NCBI RefSeq assembly: GCF_001544835.2
Contig: NZ_FCNX02000005.1
Span: 62,001 to 126,000, forward strand
Source: Caballeronia fortuita
Lineage (GTDB): Bacteria > Pseudomonadota > Gammaproteobacteria > Burkholderiales > Burkholderiaceae
Direction of reading: 5' to 3'
Length of the DNA stretch: 64,000 nt
Shown here: piece after piece, positions 9,630 to 17,775 of the stretch
Layout of the letters: each line of letters begins with the position of its first letter
Numbering within the stretch: the first letter of the stretch is position 1
Notes under the pieces: generated by a model
Database searches by the model: none
What the model saw: the letters and a program-made list of their open reading frames with translations, nothing else
Told to the model about the DNA's origin: nothing
Made by a program: the position numbers and the translations under genes

Positions 9630-10064
9630 ATGACACGCATTGGACCAGGTCTCTTTGAAAGAATCACCGGACATTTCGCCGATGGCACGGCGATCACCGA
9701 TCACTCGCCCGAAGAGCAAACGTTCTATTCGGTGCGCGACAACATCCAGCGGATCCTCAACAGCCGCCGCAAGGCGCTCGCGCATCTGCCGGACTATGGG
9801 CTCGATGATCTGTCGGAGATCTACCGACATCTGCCGGCCTCCGCGCATAAGCTGAAAACCGAAATCGAGGCGACATTGCTGGAATATGAGCCGCGTTTGA
9901 AATCGATCGACATCGAGATCAACAAGCCGGAACCGGGCATGCTGCTGAGTTTCACGATGGCGTGTCATCTGCGGCGCGAGGGACTCGTGCGTTTCGGCAC
10001 AGACTTCACACCCGATGGCCAGACGCGGTTGAGGATGATGCAGCAGGCGCCGGATCAGTATTGA
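9630..10064 (+). CDS. tssE: T6SS baseplate wedge protein TssE (gp25-like)
   Basis: 144 residues with the gp25/lysozyme-related TssE fold: SVRDNIQRILNSRRKALAHLPDYGL near residues 30-55, the R-x-N-I-x-R-I-L-N-S/T-R signature, followed by LKTEIEATLLEYEPRL. The protein starts MTRIGPGLFERITGHF, typical of the family. It starts 19 bp after tssL and completes a tssC-K-L-E order. TssE sits in the baseplate together with TssF, TssG and TssK; TssF and TssG are absent here. Confidence 0.9.
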   Translation: MTRIGPGLFERITGHFADGTAITDHSPEEQTFYSVRDNIQRILNSRRKALAHLPDYGLDDLSEIYRHLPASAHKLKTEIEATLLEYEPRLKSIDIEINKPEPGMLLSFTMACHLRREGLVRFGTDFTPDGQTRLRMMQQAPDQY

Positions 10065-10091
10065 GTTGACTTCACATCAAGAGAAAGCAGT

Positions 10092-10367
10092 ATGGCGAAG
10101 ATGATTGCCTTGAAGGGAAACCTGACCACCACCGGCGGGCGCGTGCTGGATGGCGACGACTCGATGCTCGATGGCGGAAGACCGATTGCACGTCACATGG
10201 GACTCGCATCGTGTCCTCGTTGCTGCAGGAACGGGTCGATCTTGGGAACTGCCTCGAACTGGGGCTTTACCGGTACCCGTGGCGTGGTGGATGGCGACAT
10301 CGTCATGTGTGATTGTCCGCGCGGAGAGAATCGAATCATTGCACGCTCGACGATCTTCGACGAGTAA
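10092..10367 (+). CDS. PAAR-domain T6SS tip protein
   Basis: 91 residues, essentially a bare PAAR cone. The order of motifs is AKMIALKGNLTTTGGRVLDG, PIARHMGLASCPRC, GSILGTASNWGFTGTRGVV, then DGDIVMCDCPRGENRIIARS. The Cys and His residues (C-P-R-C, C-D-C) are suitable for the tip metal site. No C-terminal toxin is fused. The protein would sharpen the VgrG spike encoded on the other strand. A good ribosome site (AAGAGAAAG) lies 6-13 bp upstream. It is the last intact T6SS gene before mobile-element debris. Confidence 0.85.
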   Translation: MAKMIALKGNLTTTGGRVLDGDDSMLDGGRPIARHMGLASCPRCCRNGSILGTASNWGFTGTRGVVDGDIVMCDCPRGENRIIARSTIFDE

Positions 10368-10515
10368 GGAGTCGTGGGCCAGACTAAATCTGACAGGGGT
10401 CGGAGGGGGAAAGACTATTCCCAGAAAACTCATGCCTTCTGGCACACTGCTCGCGACGAGCCTGTCAAAATTTTAGTGTGCCGAGGTCATGAGACGAAAA
10501 CGGGGATAACGACCT

Positions 10516-10682
10516 ATGACCGAAGCAGCCGTAATGAAGAAGAGCAAGAACCCGAAGGCACCGAAGCTGTTTTCCGACGAGCTAATCGACCAATTGCTTA
10601 CGCAAGTCCAGAACAAGGATGCCGAGTCGGTTCTGGGCGAATAGGGCCTGGCAGGCCGGCTCAAGAAGCAACTGGCCGAGCG
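10516..10682 (+). pseudogene. IS256-type transposase, N-terminal remnant
   Basis: Starting at the ATG at 10516 the frame reads MTEAAVMKKSKNPKAPKLFS then DELIDQLLTQVQNKDAESVLGE, a TAG at 10642, and then continues GLAGRLKKQLAER in the same frame. This matches the beginning of IS256-family (mutator-type) transposases, where the intact protein normally reads SGLAGQLKKQLAERML. Only about 55 codons remain, including the in-frame stop, before homology switches to a serine recombinase. No catalytic DDE part and no terminal inverted repeats could be found. Confidence 0.7.
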
Positions 10683-10696
10683 TCAAAACCGAGCGC

Positions 10697-11711
10697 GGCA
10701 GCGACTATCAAGTCAACAAGGAAGAAGCCGCGATCGTGCGCTTCATCTTCGAAAAGTTCGCGGCAGGCTGGTCGACCCTCCAGATTTGCGATGATCTGAA
10801 CGGTCGCGGCGTTCCATCGCCGCGCGGCGGAACGTGGAGGCGTTCTGCGCTCTACGGCAGCCCGAACAAAGGCTCGGGCATTCTCAATAACTCGGCCTAC
10901 ATCGGCGTCTATATCTGGAATCGGTCGCAATGGCTCAAGGATCCCGACAGCGGCAAGCGTGTGCGGGAAGATCGTCCAGAGCTTGAATGGAAGACGGATC
11001 ACCGCGACCACTATCGCATCGTGCAGGATGACCTGTGGCATGCCGTGCGTGCTCGCATGGGCGCCGATCGGCTGAATTCCGGCGCCAAAGGCAAAAGCGC
11101 GCCGCCGAGAACATTGTTCTCGGGCGTGCTGTGCTGCGCACTGTGTGGCGGCGCGCTTACAGCGATCAATCCACGCTACTACGGTTGCGTCACGCGTAAG
11201 GAACGCGGCAAGCACGCATGCGAGGGCATCTCCGTGTATCGCGAGCAGACCGACGAGCGATTACTCAGCGTGCTGCGCGATGAGTTGTGTTCCGAGCCTG
11301 CTCAGGCAGACATAGATGCCGGTCGTTCGCCGATATCTCGGGCGCGACGATACCCACCGGGACGCGGCCAAGGTCGCCAAAGCAAAAATTGACGCGCTGA
11401 CGAAGGAAATGGACAACCTGAGTCAGGCCATTGCCGAACTCAGCGTGTCGCCCACGCTTATCGAACGGTTCAAGCGCACCGAAGCCGAACGCGAGGCGTG
11501 TCAACAAATTTTGGCAAAAAAGAAAATGAGCGGCGACCAGTACGCAGAGATTGCGCTGCGCGTGCGCCAGAGAACCGCTGAACTGAGGGAAGTATTAGCT
11601 GGAAGCACCAGTGAAGCCCGGCAACTCATTGCCACCCTCTTCGGGCCGATCACAGTTGAACTACGTGAGGGGCTTACTACGCCAGCTTCGACGACCTTTC
11701 CGAGCGACTGA
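10697..11711 (+). pseudogene. Serine recombinase (large resolvase family), N-terminally truncated and frameshifted
   Basis: From about 10697 the frame reads NKEEAAIVRFIFEKFAAGWS, LNGRGVPSPRGGTWRRSALYG and GILNNSAYIGVYIWNRSQW, which is the 'Recombinase' domain. A zinc ribbon with Cys pairs follows (GVLCCALCGGALT ... CVTRKERGKHACEG). Around 11290-11340 the frame shifts, and the coiled-coil C-terminus continues in another frame (AKVAKAKIDALTKEMDNLSQ ... REVLAGSTSEARQLIATLFG) to a stop at 11709-11711. The N-terminal catalytic domain with its nucleophilic serine is missing, replaced by the IS256 remnant. The gene is dead but marks the island as once mobile. Confidence 0.8.
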
Positions 11712-11744
11712 TTGAAACCACCGTCGGAAATGTGTCTACAAGAA

Positions 11745-11821
<77 letters not shown>

Positions 11822-11884
11822 TCCGTCGAAGAAAAGATTATAAGTCATCGATGACTACGCCGCAATAGTTCATTCGCTTCGATC

Positions 11885-11914
11885 GAAGAAAGAGAAGAAA
11901 AAGAAGAAAGAGAA
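11885..11914 (+). repeat. 30-nt homopurine tract upstream of the copper genes
   Basis: An uninterrupted run of A and G (GAAGAAAGAGAAGAAAAAGA and so on) lies between the tRNA gene and the DUF2946 gene in otherwise G/C-balanced sequence. It may be structural or regulatory, or simply a simple-sequence relic. No function can be assigned. Confidence 0.6.
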
Positions 11915-12011
11915 CGAAGAATGCGTCGAAGCGTCGCCTTCCCATGCAGGGAAAGCGCCATAGGGCGCATGGCATAATCGTTCGTTCATCATCATCGTCT
12001 TCTTGTGCGGC

Positions 12012-12392
12012 ATGCATCACTTGCGTCGAGGCATCATCGGGAAAATCGGGGGGTTCGCTGCGATATGCGCGATCCTCCTGCTTTCGCTCGCGCCCGCCGC
12101 ATCGCAGGCGTTCGAGCATGCGCGCATCGAGGCGCTGCTCGCGTCCATCTGCGCATCCGATACGCAAGCCGCCCGCGATACGCATCTTCCAAAGCACGGC
12201 GCCGTCGATCATCTGCGAGCTTGCGCATATTGCGATCTGATCGCTCACGCGCCAACGCCGCCCGCATCGCCTCATCACACCTTCGCGGCCCCGCCACCGC
12301 GAGAATTCTTCCTCACGCATCATCACGCCGACGCGCCTCGCCGCGATCCGCTCGGCCCCGCGCAACCACGCGCCCCGCCCGCCGTCGGCTGA
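12012..12392 (+). CDS. DUF2946 family secreted protein, copper-gene neighbour
   Basis: 126 residues from the ATG at 12012 (an in-frame TTG at 12003 is the alternative). An N-terminal membrane/signal segment (GGFAAICAILLLSLAPAASQ) precedes a region typical of DUF2946: HLRACAYCDLIAHAPTPPAS, with a CxxC pair and several His residues, and HH-rich sequence near the C-terminus (FFLTHHHADAP). The family has no firm biochemical role but is often found with copper uptake and delivery genes, and here copC and a PCu(A)C gene follow on the same strand. A periplasmic copper-handling role is inferred from context. Confidence 0.7.
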   Translation: MHHLRRGIIGKIGGFAAICAILLLSLAPAASQAFEHARIEALLASICASDTQAARDTHLPKHGAVDHLRACAYCDLIAHAPTPPASPHHTFAAPPPREFFLTHHHADAPRRDPLGPAQPRAPPAVG

Positions 12393-12468
12393 TCCGCATT
12401 CGCACATCGAGACTTCGCTCGCCGTATCGCGCGATGAAGTCATCCTTTCGAGCAAGCAAGGACACGTC

Positions 12469-12834
12469 ATGTTTTCATCATCATCGCCGATGCGCGGCGC
12501 GCTCGCGCTGGCGCTCATCGGCTCGGCGCAACTCGCGTTCGCGCACGCGTTGCCGAAGCTGCAGCAGCCCGGTCCCGGCGCGACCGTCAGCGCGCCGCAC
12601 CAAGTCGCGATCGACTTCGGCGAGGCGCTCGAACCGGCCTTCAGCAAGCTCATCGTCACCAACGCCCAGGGCACGCAGGTCAACACCGCCCAATCATCCG
12701 TCGATGCCGGCAACAAGAAGCACATGAGCGTCGCGCTTCCCGATATGGCGCCGGGCGTCTACACGGTGCAATGGAGCGCGGTCGCCGCAGACGGCCATCG
12801 CACGCAAGGTCACTACAATTTCACCGTCAAGTGA
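12469..12834 (+). CDS. copC: CopC-type periplasmic copper-binding protein
   Basis: 121 residues with a signal peptide ending near LAFA, so the mature protein should begin [12 protein letters not shown], with an N-terminal His as used for Cu(II) binding in CopC. The cupredoxin-like body includes [18 protein letters not shown] and ends [18 protein letters not shown], where the DGH segment supplies the other conserved Cu(II) ligands (Asp and His). The next gene begins 7 bp downstream. No CopD membrane partner follows, so the protein may buffer or deliver periplasmic copper instead of working in a CopCD uptake pair. Confidence 0.88.
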   Translation: MFSSSSPMRGALALALIGSAQLAFAHALPKLQQPGPGATVSAPHQVAIDFGEALEPAFSKLIVTNAQGTQVNTAQSSVDAGNKKHMSVALPDMAPGVYTVQWSAVAADGHRTQGHYNFTVK

Positions 12835-12841
12835 GAACACA

Positions 12842-13273
12842 ATGAAAAGAATCGCCGTATTCGCGGGCGCGCTCGCCTGCGTGTCCATCTCTCAGGCCGC
12901 GACGCTTGAAGCGCGCGATTGCTGGGTTCGCGCGATGCCGCCGAACCTGCCGTCATCGGGCTACTTCACGGTCGCGAACAACGGCGACAAGCCCGCGACA
13001 CTCACGGCCGCGCAAACGCCCGCCTTCCGCATGACGATGATGCACAAGTCGGACAGCAAGAACGGCACGGCGACGATGTCCCCGGTCGATTCCGTCGACG
13101 TCCCCGCGCACGGCACGCTGAGCTTCGCGCCAAAGGGCTATCACCTGATGCTCGAAGAACCCGGCAAGCCGCTCAAGGTCGGCTCGACGATTCCTCTCAC
13201 CCTTTCGTTCGCGGACAAGTCCACGCTCGACGTGAACTGCGAAGTCAAGTCGCCGGCGACGGTCGGTCACTAG
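12842..13273 (+). CDS. PCu(A)C family periplasmic copper chaperone
   Basis: 143 residues with a signal peptide ending around SISQAA. The mature domain begins [20 protein letters not shown], matching the family's W-x-R-x-x-P and G-Y-F-T-V signature. The Cu(I) ligands are visible as Met and His in [17 protein letters not shown] and in GYHLMLEEP, in keeping with the family H-M(x)n-H-x-M arrangement. Members deliver Cu(I) to the CuA site of cytochrome c oxidase. It forms a tight unit with copC upstream and ends just before a strong hairpin terminator. Confidence 0.9.
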   Translation: MKRIAVFAGALACVSISQAATLEARDCWVRAMPPNLPSSGYFTVANNGDKPATLTAAQTPAFRMTMMHKSDSKNGTATMSPVDSVDVPAHGTLSFAPKGYHLMLEEPGKPLKVGSTIPLTLSFADKSTLDVNCEVKSPATVGH

Positions 13274-13293
13274 ACCGCAGCATCCTTCAAAGA

Positions 13294-13330
13294 AAAAGCG
13301 CGCCGGGTTTCGAATCCGGCGCGCTTTTTT
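13294..13330. terminator. Bidirectional rho-independent terminator
   Basis: A 13-bp perfect stem (AAAAGCGCGCCGG / CCGGCGCGCTTTT) with a 9-nt loop and a T run on both strands lies between the convergent copper operon and the penicillin-binding protein gene. Confidence 0.93.
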
Positions 13331-13334
13331 ATCG

Positions 13335-15887
13335 CTAGTGCTTGCTGAAGAGATCCATGATCTGCTTGCGCTCGTCGGTCGTGACTTGCGGCGCGGGCGG
13401 CGCCTGCATGCCCGCGGGTCCGACGCCGCCCATCGTGGTGGCATCGCCCGCCATCGGATTCGTGTTGTCGAGCCCGATGCTCGCGACGAAGCCCGCGCCC
13501 GGCGTGCGGTCGGCGTAGAACAGTTCGCCGTCGACCGTCGTAATGCCATCGGGCTTGGCCATCTGTTCCTGCGGAATGCCGCGCAGCGCGCGCCCCATGT
13601 ACTCGACCCAGATCGGCAACGCGAGCTGCGCGCCGAACTCGCGGCTGCCGAGCGTCTTCGGCTGGTCGTAGCCCATCCACGCGACCGCGACGAGCTGCTT
13701 CTGATAGCCCGCGAACCAGCCGTCCTTTGCATCGTTGGTCGTGCCGGTCTTGCCTTGCAGATCGTTGCGCTTCAACACGTTGGTGCCCGAGCCCGTGCCC
13801 TGCGTCGCGACCGTATGCAGCAGGCTGTTCATGATGTACGCGTTGCGCGGCTCGAGCGTCTGAGGCGCATTGCTGCCGGCCGTGAGCGGATTGGCGCGCG
13901 AGATCACGGTGCCGCGCGCATCGGCGACATCGGCTATCAGGTACGGATTGATGCGATAGCCGCCGTTCGCGAACACCGAATACGCGCCGCTCAGCTGCAG
14001 CGGCGTGACGAGCCCGGCACCGAGCGCGAGCGGCAGATAAGGCGGCGTCTTGTCCTTGTCGAAACCGAATTTCTGCGTGACGAAGTCCTGCGCGTAGCCC
14101 GTGCCGATATACGACAGGATGCGGATCGACACGAGGTTCTTCGACTTCTGCAGGCCGGTGCGCATCGACATCGGGCCGTCGGGCTGGTCGTCGTCCTTCG
14201 GCTCCCATGCGTCGCCGCCGCCCGCCGCCGGGAAGTACAGCGGCGCGTCGTTGATGATGGTCGCAGGTCCCAGACCCTTGTCGAGCGCGGCCGAATAGAT
14301 GAACGGCTTGAAGCTCGAACCCGGCTGACGCCACGCCTGCGTGACGTGGTTGAACTTGTTCTTGTTGAAGTCGAAACCGCCGACGAGCGCGCGGATCGCG
14401 CCGTCCTGCGGCGTCATCGACACGAGCGCGCCTTCGACTTGCGGCAGTTGCGTGATCTGCCAGTTGCCCTTGCCGTCCTTAGTGAGACGCACGATCGCGC
14501 CCGGCTTGATCGCGAGCGCCTTCGACGCATTGTTGCGCAGCGCCGCCGAAACGAAGCGCAAGCCCTCGCCCGCGATCGTCGCCGTATCGCCGCCGACGAA
14601 CTGCGCGCTCACCTGCTTCGGGCTCGCGGATGTCACGACGGCTGCAACCAGTTCGCCGTTGTCCGGGTGATCGACGAGCGCGTCTTCGATCGCCTCGGCG
14701 CGGTCGTCCGCGTTCGACGGCAGATTGATGTTGCCCTCCGGCCCGCGATAGCCATGCCGGCGCTCATAGTCCATCACGCCCTTGCGCACGGCCTTGTAGG
14801 CGGCGTCCTGATCGGCGGAATCGATGGTCGTCGTCACCGTGAGGCCGCGCGTGTAGGTCTCTTCCTTGTACTGCGCGTACATCATCTGCCGCACCATTTC
14901 CGCGACGTATTCGGCATGCACGCCGTATTCGGTGCCCGCGGACTTCGTGTGGAGTTCCTCCGCGCTTGCCTGATCGAACTGCTCGCGCGTAATGAAGTTC
15001 AGATCGAGCATGCGCTTCAGGATGTATTGCTGACGCACCTTCGCGCGCTTCGGGTTGACGACCGGGTTATACGCCGACGGCGCTTTGGGCAGCCCCGCGA
15101 GCATCGCCGCTTCGGCGAGCGTGATGTCCTTCAGATCCTTGCCGAAGTACACGCGCGCCGCAGCCGAAAATCCGTACGCGCGCTCGCCCAGATAAATCTG
15201 GTTCATGTACAGCTCGAGAATCTGATCCTTCGTGAGCGCGCGCTCGATCTTGTAGGCCAGCAGCATTTCGTAGATCTTGCGCGTGTAGGTCTTTTCGCTC
15301 GACAGAAAGAAGTTGCGCGCGACCTGCATCGTGATCGTGCTCGCGCCCTGCGATGCGCCGCCGTGCATCAGATCGGTCACGCCCGCGCGCAGGATGCCGA
15401 GAAAGTCGACGCCGCCGTGATCGTAGAATCGGTAATCCTCGATCGCGAGCACCGCCTTCTTCATCTGATCGGGAATGTCCTGGAAGCGCACGAGGCTGCG
15501 GCGCTCCTCGCCGAATTCGCCGATCAGCACGTGGTCGGCCGTGTAGACGCGCAACGGCACCTTCGGCCGATAGTCGATGAGCGCGTTGAGCGACGGCAGA
15601 TTCGGTCCCATGACGACGAGCGCATAGCCGACGATGAGCGCGCCGACGACCACGCCGATGGCCGCGAGTCCCGCGAACCACAGCGCGATGCGCGCGAGCG
15701 GCGAACGGCCGCGTCCGCCGCGGTCATTGCGGTCATTGCGTTCATTGCGTCCGCCGCGTCCGTTACGGCCACCGCCGCCGTCGCGGCCGCCCGAGTCATT
15801 GCGTGAGTCGTTGCGAGAGTCGTTCCAGCGGGGCTCGCGATCGTGCCGCGAAGAATTCGATGAGTCGGGTCGTTTGATGATAGGCAT
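13335..15887 (-). CDS. mrcA: Penicillin-binding protein 1A (bifunctional transglycosylase/transpeptidase)
   Basis: 850 residues. Residues 1-62 form an Arg/Asn/Asp/Gly-rich cytoplasmic tail with repeated NDSR and GGRN units. A membrane helix spans ~66-92. The GT51 glycosyltransferase domain has catalytic E150 in AIEDYRFYDHGGVD. An OB/linker region (~345-485) precedes the transpeptidase domain, with S524-x-x-K527 (GSSFKP), S582-K-N584 and K713-T-G-T716. It polymerises and crosslinks peptidoglycan in the inner membrane and periplasm. In many Burkholderia this gene neighbours pil genes; here it sits beside copper genes and stands alone on its strand. No clear ribosome site precedes the start. Confidence 0.93.
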   Translation of the reverse strand: MPIIKRPDSSNSSRHDREPRWNDSRNDSRNDSGGRDGGGGRNGRGGRNERNDRNDRGGRGRSPLARIALWFAGLAAIGVVVGALIVGYALVVMGPNLPSLNALIDYRPKVPLRVYTADHVLIGEFGEERRSLVRFQDIPDQMKKAVLAIEDYRFYDHGGVDFLGILRAGVTDLMHGGASQGASTITMQVARNFFLSSEKTYTRKIYEMLLAYKIERALTKDQILELYMNQIYLGERAYGFSAAARVYFGKDLKDITLAEAAMLAGLPKAPSAYNPVVNPKRAKVRQQYILKRMLDLNFITREQFDQASAEELHTKSAGTEYGVHAEYVAEMVRQMMYAQYKEETYTRGLTVTTTIDSADQDAAYKAVRKGVMDYERRHGYRGPEGNINLPSNADDRAEAIEDALVDHPDNGELVAAVVTSASPKQVSAQFVGGDTATIAGEGLRFVSAALRNNASKALAIKPGAIVRLTKDGKGNWQITQLPQVEGALVSMTPQDGAIRALVGGFDFNKNKFNHVTQAWRQPGSSFKPFIYSAALDKGLGPATIINDAPLYFPAAGGGDAWEPKDDDQPDGPMSMRTGLQKSKNLVSIRILSYIGTGYAQDFVTQKFGFDKDKTPPYLPLALGAGLVTPLQLSGAYSVFANGGYRINPYLIADVADARGTVISRANPLTAGSNAPQTLEPRNAYIMNSLLHTVATQGTGSGTNVLKRNDLQGKTGTTNDAKDGWFAGYQKQLVAVAWMGYDQPKTLGSREFGAQLALPIWVEYMGRALRGIPQEQMAKPDGITTVDGELFYADRTPGAGFVASIGLDNTNPMAGDATTMGGVGPAGMQAPPAPQVTTDERKQIMDLFSKH

Positions 15888-16374
15888 GACTGGGTTCGTT
15901 CGGCGCGCCGTGAAGCGCGCGCGCTGCCGCGCTGCGATGCGCCGTTATTGGCGCGACTGCGAAGACGGGACGAGCGAATGTGCGGGCCGGTTTCGACCGA
16001 GGGTAACAGCGCATTTTAAAGAATCCGCGCGCGCCACCGCAAAACCGGCCGGATTTTTTTGTAAGTAAATGCCGCGCGCCGGCGTAAGTGGGCGCAAATG
16101 CCGGGTTACCCACAGAAAGTGTTGAGAGCCTTGTGGACAACCCTATGAGAAAATGTCCAAGTCGTTGATCGCGTGCCGTTTTCGGACGGCGCTCATTGCG
16201 CGCGATGCGCGGCCGTCCGCACCCACGGCCACGCGCAAACCGATATGATGGCTGAATGTATCGCAGGTTCCCGCAACGCCACTCGCGCGTACCCGCGAAC
16301 ACGATGTCGTGCCGTTTGATGAACCGAAGCCCCGATCGTCCCGTTACGATCGCCTTACTGTTTGCGAGCCGCTC
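15888..16374. other. 487-bp intergenic region between divergent genes
   Basis: This stretch separates the divergently transcribed PBP1A gene and the ribbon-helix-helix gene and must hold both promoters. Open frames across it on either strand show no family resemblance and have the skewed codon use of chance frames. I see no RNA gene or clear repeat. Confidence 0.5.
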
Positions 16375-16782
16375 ATGACGACCAAACCCAGCGAACGCAT
16401 CGTTGTTTTCGTGACTCCCGCGCAAAAGCTGGCCATCAGCAAGACAGCGGACACGCTCGGCATCAGCGTGAGCGAACTCATGCGGCGCGCCGTGCTCAAC
16501 TTCAACGCAACGAGCGAGCAGATCAAGGTCGCGGGCATCGTCGATCGCCTGCGCGCGCCCAAAGCGCCCGATGCGCTCAATGCCGCGCTGAAAAGCGTCG
16601 CCGCGAAAGCCGCCGCGCGCGAAGCCCGCGAAGCTGCCGCGGATGCGACCAAGCGGGCCGCGCAGGCGCGCACCATGCCGCAGGCTTGTCCGGGCCCAAC
16701 TGCCTCCGAAGACGAAATCGAGCACGACACCGATCAGGGCGGCGACGCCTCGCTCACCGACGATACGCATTCGGAGCGCTAG
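16375..16782 (+). CDS. Small ribbon-helix-helix-like protein, function unknown
   Basis: 135 residues from the ATG at 16375 (MTTKPSERIVVFVTPAQK); the frame is open further upstream but without homology-like sequence. The N-terminal ~50 residues have the pattern of a ribbon-helix-helix DNA-binding unit: ERIVVFVTPAQ (strand), LAISKTADTLG (helix), ISVSELMRRAVLNF (helix). The rest is an Ala/Arg-rich, probably coiled region followed by an acidic tail (EDEIEHDTDQGGDAS). No toxin gene is adjacent, so it is not obviously an antitoxin. A transcription-regulator role is a guess. The neighbouring pspA gene lies 186 bp downstream on the same strand. Confidence 0.6.
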   Translation: MTTKPSERIVVFVTPAQKLAISKTADTLGISVSELMRRAVLNFNATSEQIKVAGIVDRLRAPKAPDALNAALKSVAAKAAAREAREAAADATKRAAQARTMPQACPGPTASEDEIEHDTDQGGDASLTDDTHSER

Positions 16783-16797
16783 CGCGTCGTTACACTC

Positions 16798-16814
16798 CTT
16801 AACCTTCCGTTAAG
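16798..16814. promoter_or_regulatory. Inverted repeat upstream of pspA
   Basis: CTTAAC-CTTCC-GTTAAG is a perfect 6-5-6 dyad about 155 bp ahead of the pspA start, followed by another TTAAG-like element (GATTAAGCC). It is a candidate operator for a regulator of the pspA-TPR unit, possibly the ribbon-helix-helix protein encoded just upstream. No convincing sigma-54 promoter was found. Confidence 0.4.
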
Positions 16815-16968
16815 TCCCGATTAAGCCACGGCATGCTCTAATGAACGGGTAAACCCGGCGTGAACGTGACGCTCCGTTGCGCTTGCAATCCCGCGCGTCT
16901 CGCCTCACATTCGAGCCGCGTGGCACGCAAGGCGCGCGCACGCCGCCGTCTTCATCCAGGAGAAATAC

Positions 16969-17649
16969 ATGTCGCTTTTCGATTCCATCACGCGCACGGT
17001 CAAGGGACTCTTGAACGACGCCGCGGACACCATGCAGGATCCTTCGCGCGACGCACGACAGATCGTGCGCGAGCTCGACGACAGCATCGCGAAGGCGGAG
17101 AACTCCCTCATTGAGATCGAAGCGCAGGTCGCGACGCAGCAAAGCAAGCGCGACGCCGCCGCAGACAAGGCGAAGAAGTACGAAGACGGCGCGAAGCGCG
17201 CATTGCAATCGGGCGATGAAGGCCTCGCGCGCGAAGCCCTCGCGGCACAGGCGAACGCCGAAACCGAACGCGACGCGCTCGCGGCCGAGTTGCAGACGCT
17301 GGTGCCGTCCGTCGATCATCTGAAGCAGCAGATCACCGACATGCGTCAGCGCCGCAACGACCTCAACGCGCGCTCGAACATCCTTCAGGCGAAGCAGCAG
17401 ATCGCGCAGGCAAAAGACACCGCCGCGACCGCGTTGGGCGGCATCGGCGGGAAGAATCTTTCGGAGGACTTTCAAAAGCTCGAAGACAAGGTTCAACTTG
17501 CCAATGCCCGCTCGGATGCGCGTCTGAATTCGGCGGATCAGAAATCCGGCAAGGCGCTCGACGACAAGCTCGCCGCGCTCAATCGCGGGCCGTCCGTCGA
17601 AGACCGGCTCGAAGCGCTGAAAAAGCAGTTGAATACGCCGGCGCAATAA
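16969..17649 (+). CDS. pspA: PspA/IM30 (ESCRT-III-like) membrane-stress protein
   Basis: 226 residues, almost entirely helical with coiled-coil periodicity (for example LDDSIAKAENSLIEIEAQVA and LKQQITDMRQRRNDLNARSN). The start MSLFDSITRTVKGLLNDAAD is the usual amphipathic N-terminal helix that binds stressed inner membranes. AGGAG lies 7 bp ahead of the ATG. No pspB, pspC or pspF gene is nearby, so it is not a classical Psp operon. The next gene, 126 bp downstream, encodes a membrane-anchored TPR protein that may be its partner. Confidence 0.88.
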   Translation: MSLFDSITRTVKGLLNDAADTMQDPSRDARQIVRELDDSIAKAENSLIEIEAQVATQQSKRDAAADKAKKYEDGAKRALQSGDEGLAREALAAQANAETERDALAAELQTLVPSVDHLKQQITDMRQRRNDLNARSNILQAKQQIAQAKDTAATALGGIGGKNLSEDFQKLEDKVQLANARSDARLNSADQKSGKALDDKLAALNRGPSVEDRLEALKKQLNTPAQ

Positions 17650-17775
17650 GTGCTGGCAAGTGCGTGCGCGTGGTGAGCCGCCGGGCGAGCCACGCGTCGC
17701 CGAAATATGCGTTACCTCGCGCAGCACACGATTGCACCGACAGGAGACGGACGTTCAGCGCGTCCGGTCCGCATC

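Noticed and set aside
11838..12725. 295-codon minus-strand frame across the DUF2946 and copC genes
   Set aside because: Antisense to genes with signal peptides and conserved motifs; its C-terminus is a poly-Phe/Leu artefact of the homopurine tract.
13338..15806. Long open frame (822 codons) on the plus strand opposite PBP1A
   Set aside because: It is antisense to a gene with complete catalytic motifs; its Arg/Ala/His-rich composition is what high-GC antisense frames produce.
16375..16782. Ribbon-helix-helix protein as a plasmid-type antitoxin
   Set aside because: No adjacent toxin-like gene; the next gene downstream is pspA at 186 bp.
16783..16968. Sigma-54 promoter for pspA
   Set aside because: A TGGCAC occurs upstream, but the -12 TTGC element is missing at the proper spacing.
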